From: FEN-1297 sp046705645
Lineage (GTDB): Bacteria; Bacteroidota; Ignavibacteria; Ignavibacteriales; Ignavibacteriaceae
Assembly: GCA_046705645.1 (NCBI GenBank)
Contig: JBJKQE010000086.1
Span: 52,105 to 116,104, forward strand
DNA length: 64,000 nucleotides
Direction of reading: 5' to 3'
Part shown: piece by piece, positions 55,878-64,000 of the stretch
Layout: each line of letters starts with the position of its first letter
Numbering within the stretch: position 1 is the first letter of the stretch
Made by a program: the position numbers and the translations under genes
The notes under the pieces: generated by a model
What the model was told of the DNA's origin: nothing
The model's database searches: none
What the model saw: the letters and a program-made list of their open reading frames with translations, nothing else

Positions 55878-57116
55878 ATGGAAGTTACTAAGTTTATACC
55901 GGAATATATTGAACGGGTTGAGATTGATAATCTTCTTAACGAAGAGTTTATAAGCCAAAACAATCTTAAACCCTTCGATGAAATTAGTGTACAGTTTTTA
56001 TCAACACTCTCTCAAGCTATTTTAAAACATAAAGGAATTAAAAATTATCCTGAACTTGTTGCTCTTGCCTATTGGTTAAGAAAATCAAATTTATCTGTTA
56101 TAATCAATTCCTTTCAAAAACATATAAATAAACCCGAAGTAATTGTTCCGGCAGGTTTGGCATTGCACATTGCACCTTCTGATGTGGATACAATTTTTCT
56201 TTATTCATGGGCTTTATCTTTACTTGCCGGAAATTTAAATGTTGTGCGGATTTCACAAACTCAAAATGAACAATTGGATTTGCTTTTATCTTTAGTAAGA
56301 AAAGTATTAACCGATAAAAAATGGTCACCAGTTTCAAAAAGAAATATCGTAATCAGTTATCCTAAAGAAGTTAGAATAAATACTTTTATCTCTTCCCTTT
56401 CGGATCTAAGAATTTTATGGGGAGGTGATGAAACCATAAATAACATAAAAAGATTGCCTTCCAAACCAACAACAAAGGATATTTCTTTTGCAGATAAATT
56501 TTCTTATTCCATTATAAATGCTTCGACTTATTTAAAATTAGTTTATCAGGGGAAAATTCAAATCGGACGAAACTTTTACAACGACTCTTATTGGTTTAAT
56601 CAAATGGCATGTTCATCACCAAGATTTGTAATTTTTTCCGGCAGTAAAAAAAATTGTGAAAATGCCAGTAAAATATTCTGGGGAAATCTGGAGCAAGAAT
56701 TAACGAGACGGAATCAAAAAGTTACTATTGATATTGCTATGGAAAAACTTGTTTACATGTATGAAACAATGTCCAAAATAAATTCAGATTTAATAATGGA
56801 CAAAGGGAATTTTAAACCGGTAATACTTAGAGTAAACAAAATCGAATTAAGTAAATTACGGGGATCCTGCGGCGGCGGATTCTTTTTTGAATGCTTTATA
56901 AATAATCCGGAAGAGTTAACTGGACTAGTCAGCAGTAAAGATCAAACGTTAACTTATTTTGGATTTGGAAAGAAAGTTTTGAATAATTTCATTTATAAAG
57001 TAAATGGTAAGGGAATAAACAGAATTGTTCCAATAGGACAAGCATTAATTTTTTCAACAACCTGGGATGGATATTCACTTCTTAATGAGTTTACTAAAAA
57101 AGTGCAAATTCTTTAA
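55878..57116 (+). CDS. LuxC-like acyl-CoA/acyl-protein reductase
   Basis: The 412-residue aldehyde-dehydrogenase-fold protein matches LuxC: 'VPAGLALHIAPSDVDTIFLY', 'LSLLAGNLNVVRIS', 'LRILWGGDETINNIKRLPSK', 'FNDSYWFNQMACSSPRFVIF'-type catalytic region (Cys of ACSSP), and 'FGFGKKVLNNFIYKVNGKGI'. It reduces an acyl thioester to the aldehyde with NADPH. Together with the LuxE-like protein it makes a fatty-acid reductase. No luxA/luxB lies here, so the aldehyde must serve another use. Confidence 0.88.
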   Translation: MEVTKFIPEYIERVEIDNLLNEEFISQNNLKPFDEISVQFLSTLSQAILKHKGIKNYPELVALAYWLRKSNLSVIINSFQKHINKPEVIVPAGLALHIAPSDVDTIFLYSWALSLLAGNLNVVRISQTQNEQLDLLLSLVRKVLTDKKWSPVSKRNIVISYPKEVRINTFISSLSDLRILWGGDETINNIKRLPSKPTTKDISFADKFSYSIINASTYLKLVYQGKIQIGRNFYNDSYWFNQMACSSPRFVIFSGSKKNCENASKIFWGNLEQELTRRNQKVTIDIAMEKLVYMYETMSKINSDLIMDKGNFKPVILRVNKIELSKLRGSCGGGFFFECFINNPEELTGLVSSKDQTLTYFGFGKKVLNNFIYKVNGKGINRIVPIGQALIFSTTWDGYSLLNEFTKKVQIL

Positions 57117-57145
57117 ATCAAATCTTAATTAACAAAAATTTAACT

Positions 57146-58645
57146 TTAAAAATTAAAATATATTACCGGCTGTAATTGTGCCGATTCAACTTGAACAACT
57201 AATACAATCATAAGTGCAATTAATAAAGCCTGGACTGCGATCGGACTTTCTGTTATTAAGCTTTGTATTTTATTATCAACTGATTTCGGAATAAAATGAA
57301 GAGCATATCCTAAGAGCATTAAATAAAATACTTTTGAATAACCGGCAATCCATTGGAAGAAAACAGCGCCGTGGAAAAAAGTAAATATCTGGTGGAATAC
57401 ATTTAATGCTGTTTGAAGTGAATCTGAACGAAAAACAATTGCGGTAATTAAAATTAAATGAAATGTAATTAATATCTGAAATACTTTTAGAGTTTTAGTT
57501 CCGCTTAATCTGAATTTTTTATAAAACGAATTTCTAAATTTTTGAGTTAAAAGTGATACTGCAAGATACGTACTGTGAATTAACCCGAAGATTACAAATG
57601 TCCAGTTTGCGCCATGCCATATTCCAACAATCAAAAAAGTAATAAAAATTGCCGCAGCGCTCCCATAAACTCTTGCATTTCTAAATTTTATTTGAAGAGG
57701 TTTAAACAAATAATCCAGCAGCCAGGTTGATAAAGAGATATGCCATTTTCTCCAATAATCGGCAACGCTCGAAGCTTTGAACGGAATATTGAAATTATCC
57801 ATAAGCTTAAAGCCGAGAAGCAGTGCAATACCTAAGGCCATATCCGTGTAACCTGAAAAATCGCAGTAGATTTGTAGAAAATAAGCGTAACTTGCTAACA
57901 AATTTTCTACTCCGGTAAATCTTAATGGAACTTGAAAAACTCGATCAACAAAATTTAATCCGATATAATCCGCAATAACATTTTTCTTGAATAATCCGCA
58001 AAGAATTAGAAATACAGCTCGACCGATATCTTCTTTAGTAACGGTAAAATCATTTTGCACTTGAGGCAGGAATGCAGCCGCTCTATCAATTGGGCCTGCA
58101 AGAATATTTGGAAAGAAGAACATGTAAAGGCAGAAATCACGAAGACTATCGGTAGGTTCCATTGTTTCAATATAGAGTTCAATGGAATAACTCATCGCTT
58201 TAAATGTATAAAAGGAGATCCCAACCGGTAAAAGAATATCTAATGGCTGAAAATGAGCAGCATGCAAATCATTTAAAATTTGAAGAAGGAAATTCGTATA
58301 CTTAAAATAAATCAAAAGGCCAATATCAATAATTAAGACAGAGTAGAATAATAATCTTTTAATTGAAGATGATTTTGTTTTGTAAATCCAATTTCCGAAG
58401 TAATAATTTATGAAAGTTGAAAAGAAAAGGAGCAGAAAAAAGTTTCCTGAATTCCTATAATAAAAAAATAAAGAGAAAAATATGATTGTATAAATTTTTA
58501 AACTTTTGCTCTTGCTGAATATTCTATAAACAATAAGCAGTGTAAAAAAGGAAAAAAGAAAAAAGCTTGTACTAAAGTAGAGGGTATCCTGAGGATTGTA
58601 AGCAAATAATTGCCACAGCTTATTAAAATCAATAGAAGAAAACAT
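57146..58645 (-). CDS. MBOAT membrane O-acyltransferase (DltB/AlgI type)
   Basis: The 499-residue polytopic protein has around eleven membrane helices and the family signatures 'YWRKWHISLSTWLLDYLFKP' and 'IVGIWHGANWTFVIFGLIHS', the latter with the presumed catalytic His. 'YFLQIYCDFSGYTDMALGIA' is also typical. DltB and AlgI proteins pass an acyl group across the membrane to a polymer. It follows a carrier-protein gene by 34 bases and an SGNH gene, the arrangement of dltB-dltC-dltD. Confidence 0.93.
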   Translation of the reverse strand: MFSSIDFNKLWQLFAYNPQDTLYFSTSFFLFSFFTLLIVYRIFSKSKSLKIYTIIFFSLFFYYRNSGNFFLLLFFSTFINYYFGNWIYKTKSSSIKRLLFYSVLIIDIGLLIYFKYTNFLLQILNDLHAAHFQPLDILLPVGISFYTFKAMSYSIELYIETMEPTDSLRDFCLYMFFFPNILAGPIDRAAAFLPQVQNDFTVTKEDIGRAVFLILCGLFKKNVIADYIGLNFVDRVFQVPLRFTGVENLLASYAYFLQIYCDFSGYTDMALGIALLLGFKLMDNFNIPFKASSVADYWRKWHISLSTWLLDYLFKPLQIKFRNARVYGSAAAIFITFLIVGIWHGANWTFVIFGLIHSTYLAVSLLTQKFRNSFYKKFRLSGTKTLKVFQILITFHLILITAIVFRSDSLQTALNVFHQIFTFFHGAVFFQWIAGYSKVFYLMLLGYALHFIPKSVDNKIQSLITESPIAVQALLIALMIVLVVQVESAQLQPVIYFNF

Positions 58646-58679
58646 TCAATTTAATTTTGCTTGTAAAAAAAAATTCTTT

Positions 58680-58919
58680 TTAATTACTTTCATTCAGTTT
58701 TGAATCGATCAATTTTTGAAGCTCACCGATATTTTTCACTCTTAATATTTCCAGACCTTTAAAATGTATGTTATAATCTTTTTCTACCGCTAAAATTACA
58801 TTTATATGATTAAAAGAATCCCAGCCGGGGACCTGGTTTGCAGTTGTTTCGTCTTTCAATTCAAAGTCGTCCAAATTTAATTCGTTAAGAATAATTTTCT
58901 TCAGCCGTTCGGAAACCAT
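58680..58919 (-). CDS. Second carrier protein (DltC-like)
   Basis: This 79-residue protein has the phosphopantetheine site in 'ANQVPGWDSFNHINVILAVE' (Ser of DSF). The 'VPGWDS-x-x-H' string is common in carriers linked to MBOAT/SGNH pairs. It lies between the SGNH and MBOAT genes with gaps of 27 and 34 bases, so it probably hands its thioester to the MBOAT. Confidence 0.9.
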   Translation of the reverse strand: MVSERLKKIILNELNLDDFELKDETTANQVPGWDSFNHINVILAVEKDYNIHFKGLEILRVKNIGELQKLIDSKLNESN

Positions 58920-58946
58920 ATTAATCCTTTTAATTAGATTTCTATA

Positions 58947-60437
58947 TTATTGAAAAATTTTATAAGCTTTTATTATTGCCTGCCCAATCAAGTCCCCTAT
59001 TTTATCGGCACCTTGTGCTGAGGGATGCGTATAATCCATTAAAGCTAATGGAGGATTTGCATTTACCCAGGCTTCCATTGAATTATAGCCGCCCATCGCT
59101 TCAAATAAATTCCAGAATGCAATGTCGGTTCTTTTAACAATGTCTTTTTGAACTTTCAAGATAAGAGGAATGTTAGGATCGGTAACAAATCTGGTTCCTT
59201 TCTTTACTGACTTATCCCCTACTCCGATTAATAAAATACTCGTCTTAGGAAAAATCTTTTTCAAGTTGTTTATTACCTTAACCATTTGGTTTGCATACCA
59301 GGTATTATCCTGTGAACTGAAACTAGCTTCGTTAGCTCCAAAGGACAAAATTATTAATTTATAATTCATCAGCCTGCTGAACTGCTGAAACGAAGATTCT
59401 GAAATTCTTGTAAATCCTAGACCGGTATTTCCTCTCCATGGAAAGTTATCTACATATATTCCATTTCCGGATTCCAAACTCACTCCATAAAAGTAAGCTT
59501 GATCTTTTTCACTCGTTGTTAATTTAATAGATTGAGCTTGTCCATTAGGAGAATCTAAATCTAATTCATGAACAGTATTACCTGTCTTAAGATTAGCAGA
59601 TTTATCTTTATCATTATCAAAAGAATAAATTATTGAGGAATTTTTAGCATCGGAGTAATACAAAGTTGCGGTGCTAAAAGTTTTTAAATTTGAGTCCCAA
59701 TCAGTGGTTGAGTACTTAACCCAGCTAATCCCCTGCGGGATAAAAACAAAGCCGTTTATTCCAAGCGGGATATTTTGTGGATTGGCTGTAAGAACCGAAA
59801 TAGTTTCCCAGTTATTTGAAAACGATTGTTTAGTTGTCATTCTAAACGTTATATCTTGGGAAGTAATTGATAGAAACCCAACTCCTTTTCCTCCAAATTC
59901 ATCCTGTAAATCTTTACGTATATTTGAAGTAATTTCATCACCTTCTATTCCAGAATCCCCATAGTGTGCAACTCTAATTTTTTCGGTTTTTGAATTTTTC
60001 AGTGCATCAAAAAAATATCTCATCTGATTCAGATTACCAGTTATTGGTTCATCCTTAATATTAAGTATCTGCTGTTCAATGTTATAGGATTCTTTATGAA
60101 GTATAAATAAATTTTTAGCATTCGAAATTACTTTTCTTGCAGATTCAATGGAAAATCCGGCTCTATTTTTTTTAGCTTTGGATTCTACATAATTATTTTC
60201 TTTATGGCTTACAAATACAAAATACATTGATTTGGAAGATGAATTTTGGTTCAAACTTTGCAATGAATCCGATTTAATGTCTATAAATAAATCAACCGGT
60301 TTTATTGTATAGCCAAGTATTGTAACTCCATTAAAGAAGTGAGCAAACAGCAAAACAAAAGTAATTGTGAAAAAGATTAATAAAAGTGGTTTATTTTTTT
60401 GAGAATCAGGAGTCATATTTTTCAAATCCTTTAGCAT
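58947..60437 (-). CDS. Membrane-anchored SGNH/GDSL-fold protein (DltD/AlgX-like role)
   Basis: This 496-residue protein has an N-terminal membrane helix (about 17-38) and the rest outside the cytoplasm. The SGNH blocks are present: 'RVAHYGDSGIEGDEIT' (Ser near 162), 'YGVSLESGNGIYVDNFPWRG' (Gly), 'LIILSFGANEASF' (Asn) and 'MDYTHPSAQGADKIGDLI' (Asp and His). It could transfer or remove acyl groups on a surface polymer. Its place upstream of a carrier and an MBOAT gene fits the DltD or AlgX/J role. Confidence 0.88.
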   Translation of the reverse strand: MLKDLKNMTPDSQKNKPLLLIFFTITFVLLFAHFFNGVTILGYTIKPVDLFIDIKSDSLQSLNQNSSSKSMYFVFVSHKENNYVESKAKKNRAGFSIESARKVISNAKNLFILHKESYNIEQQILNIKDEPITGNLNQMRYFFDALKNSKTEKIRVAHYGDSGIEGDEITSNIRKDLQDEFGGKGVGFLSITSQDITFRMTTKQSFSNNWETISVLTANPQNIPLGINGFVFIPQGISWVKYSTTDWDSNLKTFSTATLYYSDAKNSSIIYSFDNDKDKSANLKTGNTVHELDLDSPNGQAQSIKLTTSEKDQAYFYGVSLESGNGIYVDNFPWRGNTGLGFTRISESSFQQFSRLMNYKLIILSFGANEASFSSQDNTWYANQMVKVINNLKKIFPKTSILLIGVGDKSVKKGTRFVTDPNIPLILKVQKDIVKRTDIAFWNLFEAMGGYNSMEAWVNANPPLALMDYTHPSAQGADKIGDLIGQAIIKAYKIFQ

Positions 60438-60704
60438 GTCAATTCCAAGTGTGGATAAATTCGAATTATTTATAACGAATATTAAATTTTTAAAGAATCA
60501 ATAAACATCTAAAAATATTTATTTAAGTAAAGAAAATTTTATTCATTGTTATTTGTTCTAAAGAACATATATATCGTTTTATTTAAATAATTATTGATGC
60601 TTTATGAATTTATCGGTATATTTTTATCAAGTAAAAGTTTGATTTAATTTCAATATCGAAATTATAAATTTATTCAATATAAGAAAAATAATTGAGGACG
60701 AATT

Positions 60705-60812
60705 ATGGGATTGCAACCAGGGGGTATAGTATTTATGGCATTAGCTTGGGGAGTAATTATCATACTAACTATCTTTTGTTTTTATAGAGTATTCCGATCG
60801 GAGAAAAAATAA
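60705..60812 (+). CDS. 35-residue membrane peptide (MetS-like)
   Basis: The ORF reads MGLQPGGIVFMALAWGVIII then LTIFCFYRVFRSEKK, a single membrane helix with a basic C-terminus. It has a ribosome site (TTGAGGAC) 9 bases before the ATG and a terminator right after its stop. The sequence recalls the small subunits (MetS type) that accompany sodium:neurotransmitter symporters, but no symporter gene is next to it here. Confidence 0.6.
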   Translation: MGLQPGGIVFMALAWGVIIILTIFCFYRVFRSEKK

Positions 60813-60843
60813 AAAGAGATGAGTTATTCCCATCTCCTTTTAT
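60811..60843. terminator. Terminator after the 35-residue membrane peptide gene
   Basis: GAGATG (60816-60821) pairs with CATCTC (60831-60836), flanked by A-run and T-run (AAAAA ... CTTTTATTTAT). It lies between two converging genes and may serve both strands. Confidence 0.65.
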
Positions 60844-60856
60844 TTATGCCGAAACA

Positions 60857-62239
60857 TTAAGGCATCATGCTGCCGTTTTCGCCTTTAACTTCACTTACTT
60901 TTATTGATTGCATAGGTTTATGAGCTTCATTATTTTCAGCTGCTGCTAGATTTATTTTACCTTCTTTTAAATTTTGATAAAGTAAATCGCTTTCCATCAA
61001 ATAATAAAACTGTTTTTGAAATTCTTCCAACGATATTCCGCAGGTAGCTGCATATTTTGCCAGTTCATGCGGATCTTCAAAATCAGCTTGATTTAATCTT
61101 AACATATATCTTCTTGCAATGTAAAAAGATTCCGAGGACGGATCCACTAACCTAACCCTGGTTTTCTTAGTAACCGGATCCAAAATATCCCCAAAATACA
61201 TAGGAACGAAACGGCCGTTTTGAATTGAGACCATAGCTCCTGTACCGCCGGTTAATATAAATTGCGCTGCAGCAAAACCCAAATCTCTTGTATATTCCAT
61301 ATCAAAAGGAATAGGATCGGCACAACGTAATTCATACCCGATATTCTTTGCAACTATAGTAGCTTTAATTCCGAATTCTCTTAATCTTTCCTGCACTTTA
61401 TATTTTAAAATTTCTCCGAAATTAATTTCTGCAATTCTAATATTATCATGTGCATCTCGTTCAACATTAACCAATGATTCCAAATCACTAGTATCCAGAT
61501 GTTCAACAAGGCCTTCAGCTAAAATAGCAACTCCATCTTTTCTGCCGTAACTCAATCTCTTGATGATAGCGCCGACAAGGATATCAACAATATGCATCAA
61601 CTTAATCTCTTTATCAGGAAATTCTTCGGGAATGAGTGTTAAAGTTGCACCGGTAGCTTTTCCTATTCCCAGTGCAAGATGTCCCGCTTTCCTTCCCATA
61701 GAAACTACAAAATACCATCTTGAAGTAGTCTGAGCATCCACCATTAAATTTTTTACTACTTCTACTCCGATATGCCGGGCAGTTTGAAAACCGAAAGTTG
61801 GAATACCATGAGGTAAGTCCAAATCATTATCAATAGTTTTGGGTACATGTACTACTTTAATTCTGCCGGAAGCCATTTCATCTACCTTTAATGCGCTAAA
61901 AGCAGTATCATCACCGCCGATAGTGATAAGTTTATCAACATTTAATCGTAGTAACGAAGTAACAGTGTTTTCAAGATGCTTTTTATCTTTGGTAGGATTA
62001 TTCCTTGCAATACCTATATATGATCCGCCTCTAAAATGAATTCTGCTGACATTTTCAATTGTCAATTCTTTAACATGCGAAATATCACCTTCCATAATCC
62101 ATTTAAATCCGTCTTTAATACCAATTACCTCCACGCCTTCTAAAACAGCTCTTATAGTTGCTGCACCAATAACGCTATTTATTCCAGGTGCTGGTCCTCC
62201 TCCTACTAATACAGCCAATTTTTTAGGTGCTATGGACAT
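60857..62239 (-). CDS. 6-phosphofructokinase, pyrophosphate-dependent type
   Basis: This 460-residue phosphofructokinase has 'LVGGGPAPGINSVIGAAT', 'KLITIGGDDTAFSALKV' (GGDD at 108-111), 'VPKTIDNDLDLPHGIPTFGF' (133-139 PKTIDND) and 'FVVSMGRKAGHLALGIGKA'. The Asp in GGDD and Lys in PKTIDND are the residues known to switch the family from ATP (GGDG, PGTIDND) to pyrophosphate as phosphoryl donor. The reaction is then reversible. It belongs to the longer 'group II/III' type. It is preceded by its own leader with the helicase terminator. Confidence 0.9.
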   Translation of the reverse strand: MSIAPKKLAVLVGGGPAPGINSVIGAATIRAVLEGVEVIGIKDGFKWIMEGDISHVKELTIENVSRIHFRGGSYIGIARNNPTKDKKHLENTVTSLLRLNVDKLITIGGDDTAFSALKVDEMASGRIKVVHVPKTIDNDLDLPHGIPTFGFQTARHIGVEVVKNLMVDAQTTSRWYFVVSMGRKAGHLALGIGKATGATLTLIPEEFPDKEIKLMHIVDILVGAIIKRLSYGRKDGVAILAEGLVEHLDTSDLESLVNVERDAHDNIRIAEINFGEILKYKVQERLREFGIKATIVAKNIGYELRCADPIPFDMEYTRDLGFAAAQFILTGGTGAMVSIQNGRFVPMYFGDILDPVTKKTRVRLVDPSSESFYIARRYMLRLNQADFEDPHELAKYAATCGISLEEFQKQFYYLMESDLLYQNLKEGKINLAAAENNEAHKPMQSIKVSEVKGENGSMMP

Positions 62240-62423
62240 TATCTCAACTCCTTAATTGAAAAATTAATTATTTGAAACTTATTTAATTCTTTCTGTTAAT
62301 ATTTGAATAAAAATAAAAAATTTATTTTTTAAATCATGTCAAATTATGAAAATTATTTTGTTATATCCACATTTATCTTTATCCTATTCGCCCAAAGAAT
62401 CTATTTTCAATTCGCCATTATAA

Positions 62424-62456
62424 AATAATAGCGGGCAATAATACCCGCTTATTATT
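62424..62456 (-). terminator. Terminator of the UvrD/PcrA helicase gene
   Basis: AATAAT-AGCGGG (62424-62435) pairs with CCCGCT-t-ATTATT (62444-62456), with one bulged T. On the minus strand the stem is followed by an AT-rich tract with TTTT. It lies about 95 bases after the helicase stop in the 310-base gap before the phosphofructokinase gene. The rest of that gap shows nothing recognisable. Confidence 0.8.
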
Positions 62457-62549
62457 GAACAATGAAAATCAAATTCGAATAAATTCAATAAATAATATTA
62501 TCCCTTTGCAAAGGATGAATAAATTTTACAAAATTATTTTAAAGAAACT

Positions 62550-64000
62550 CTATAAAATTTTAAGTTTGGCAAACTTAAGCATTAATTGCTTTACATTGTT
62601 TCCTTCAAATACAACAGTTGCTTTCTGCATGTCTCCGACACCTGTAACCTGAGTTACTTTCCCTAATCCAAATTTCTCATGCATTACCCGGCTTCCCGGA
62701 CGAAGCGATTTATTATCCTGATTAAAATCTTCATAATCTACAGTTTGGAAATATTCATAATACATTTCCTTTTTAGATTTACGCATTGAAGATTTTCTGC
62801 CTATACTTCCGTTTACTTCGGAATATGTGGACGGGTCAAGCTCATCGATAAATCTTGACCTGCTTTGATAAGCAACTTCGCCAAACCGATAACGTGAACG
62901 GGCATGAGATATATATACTTTCCTTTGAGCACGCGTAACGGCAACATAGAATAATCTACGTTCTTCTTCCAGTGTAGCATCTGAACTGAATCTGTTTGAA
63001 AGCGGAAAAATATCTTCTTCACAACCGGATATAAATACTACCGGAAATTCCAATCCCTTTGCACTATGTACGGTTAAAAATGTAACTACATTCTTTTCTT
63101 CACTGTAGGAATCTACATCGGACATTAATGATACATCTTCAATAAATTGCTCCAGTTTTGCGTCTTTATTTGAACTTGAAAAATCACTCAAAGCCGATAA
63201 AAGCTCGTTTATATTTTCCCACCGTGCTAAAGATTCCGGTGTATTTTCTTCTTTAAACATCCTCAATACACCTAATTCATCCACCAAAACCCTGGAAAGT
63301 TCACCAACCGAAAGTTTGTCCTTTAACCCTATATATTTATCCAGAAGAATTTTAAAAGCTTTTACATTTTTTTGAATTCTCTCTTTAATATCTATTACTT
63401 CGAATATCCTTCCCATGGTTTCGAACATTGTTAAATTAAGTTTTCTTGCAAAAGCAATCATTCTCTTAATTGTTGTACTTCCTATACCTCTTTGAGGAAA
63501 GTTCATAATTCTAAGCAAACTTTCTTCATCATTCTGATTCGAAATAACACGCAGATAAGCAATTATATCTTTTACTTCTTTACGTTTATAGAATTCAATA
63601 CCTCCGATAATTGTGTATGGTATTTTTTCTCTTCTAAAAATGTCTTCCAAAGCGCGTGATTGAGCATTTGTTCTATACAATATGGCAAAGTCTTTCAACG
63701 ATAATTTCTTCTTGGAAATTTCTTGTTTAATATATTTCGCCAGCTGATATGCTTCATCTTTTTCATCCGAACATTTCAGCAGCGTAAGCTGTTCACCGTC
63801 ATTATTTTCTGTCCAGAGAGTTTTAACTATTTGACCTTTGTTATTTTTAATTATAGAATCGGCGGCAGTTAAAATATTTTTTGTTGATCTGTAGTTCTGC
63901 TCCAATTTAAAGATTTTGTGTTTTGGAAAATCTTTCTCAAAATCCAACATATTTGCTAAGTTTGCTCCGCGCCAGCTGTAAATACTTTGAGCATCATCCC
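62550..64000 (-). CDS. UvrD/PcrA-type DNA helicase, 3' part, cut by the window edge
   Basis: The open frame continues to the end of the window: the codons before the first internal Met encode DDAQSIYSWRGANLAN, the motif III region of UvrD/PcrA. Following motifs are 'LEQNYRSTKNIL' (IV), 'TVHSAKGLEFPVVFISGCEE' (V) and 'VAVTRAQRKVYISHARSR' (VI). The C-terminal 'GSRVMHEKFGLGKVTQV' tail is the PcrA-type Tudor-like domain that binds RNA polymerase. It unwinds DNA in repair. The N-terminal Walker A half lies outside the window. Confidence 0.95.
   Translation of the reverse strand, partial: DDAQSIYSWRGANLANMLDFEKDFPKHKIFKLEQNYRSTKNILTAADSIIKNNKGQIVKTLWTENNDGEQLTLLKCSDEKDEAYQLAKYIKQEISKKKLSLKDFAILYRTNAQSRALEDIFRREKIPYTIIGGIEFYKRKEVKDIIAYLRVISNQNDEESLLRIMNFPQRGIGSTTIKRMIAFARKLNLTMFETMGRIFEVIDIKERIQKNVKAFKILLDKYIGLKDKLSVGELSRVLVDELGVLRMFKEENTPESLARWENINELLSALSDFSSSNKDAKLEQFIEDVSLMSDVDSYSEEKNVVTFLTVHSAKGLEFPVVFISGCEEDIFPLSNRFSSDATLEEERRLFYVAVTRAQRKVYISHARSRYRFGEVAYQSRSRFIDELDPSTYSEVNGSIGRKSSMRKSKKEMYYEYFQTVDYEDFNQDNKSLRPGSRVMHEKFGLGKVTQVTGVGDMQKATVVFEGNNVKQLMLKFAKLKIL

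Noticed and set aside
50092..57116. Reading the plus-strand operon as a nonribosomal peptide cluster
   Set aside because: There is no condensation or thioesterase domain and no fused carrier; the enzymes are all free-standing and fit carrier-linked acyl chemistry better.

Overview
The window is AT-rich and densely coded. It most likely comes from a member of the Ignavibacteriota/Bacteroidota-Chlorobi group. The main evidence is a secreted protein whose C-terminus is the type IX secretion sorting signal in the form 'YQNYPNPFNPTT', together with short operons of Bacteroidota-like gene order, a PPi-type phosphofructokinase and several GTG/TTG starts. No rRNA, tRNA, CRISPR array, insertion sequence or prophage was recognised. 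Nearly all of the sequence is explained by about 56 protein genes and a few hairpin terminators.

Layout. Positions 1-9000 hold scattered envelope and metabolic genes: a thioredoxin-like lipoprotein, a divergent DAHP synthase, a T9SS cargo protein, a GT-C membrane glycosyltransferase, a 51-residue membrane protein, an RlpA-like lipoprotein, rsmE, and a POTRA/BamA-like outer-membrane protein that appears to start at a CTG codon. Positions 9084-19664 carry gcvP and then a classical fatty-acid/phospholipid operon read on the minus strand (yceD, rpmF, plsX, fabH, fabD, a cysteine-cluster gene, fabG, acpP, fabF, rnc). Positions 19930-31726 are a long plus-strand run: an ABC-2 exporter, a PrsW-type protease, a degenerate DUF2064-like gene, nadD, an epimerase, a methylmalonyl/propionyl-CoA set (meaB, acyl-CoA dehydrogenase, carboxyltransferase), an unknown secreted protein, an NtrC-type regulator and a HIT protein. 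A TonB-dependent receptor follows on the minus strand.

Two accessory systems dominate the right half. At 33858-46560 a minus-strand set encodes a likely exopolysaccharide synthase/export machine of the Pga/Bcs type. It has a processive GT2 synthase, a TPR plus beta-barrel exporter, a membrane protein with a degenerate deacetylase domain, a small anchored protein, a KaiC-like ATPase with an altered Walker A, a single-domain response regulator and a five-PAS hybrid protein whose kinase core looks inactive. At 50092-60437 two convergent operons meet. The plus-strand one encodes an amino-acid adenylation enzyme, a GNAT, an acyl carrier protein, a FabG-like reductase, a second AMP-dependent ligase, and LuxE-like and LuxC-like proteins. 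The minus-strand one encodes an SGNH esterase-like protein, a second carrier protein and an MBOAT acyltransferase. Together they resemble a dlt-type carrier-to-envelope acylation route joined to a LuxC/E fatty-acyl reductase, with no luciferase in sight. This is the best candidate here for an undescribed system.

The right end holds a 35-residue membrane peptide, a PPi-type phosphofructokinase and the 3' part of a UvrD/PcrA helicase cut by the window edge. Identifications come from reading motifs by eye. No database search was run.
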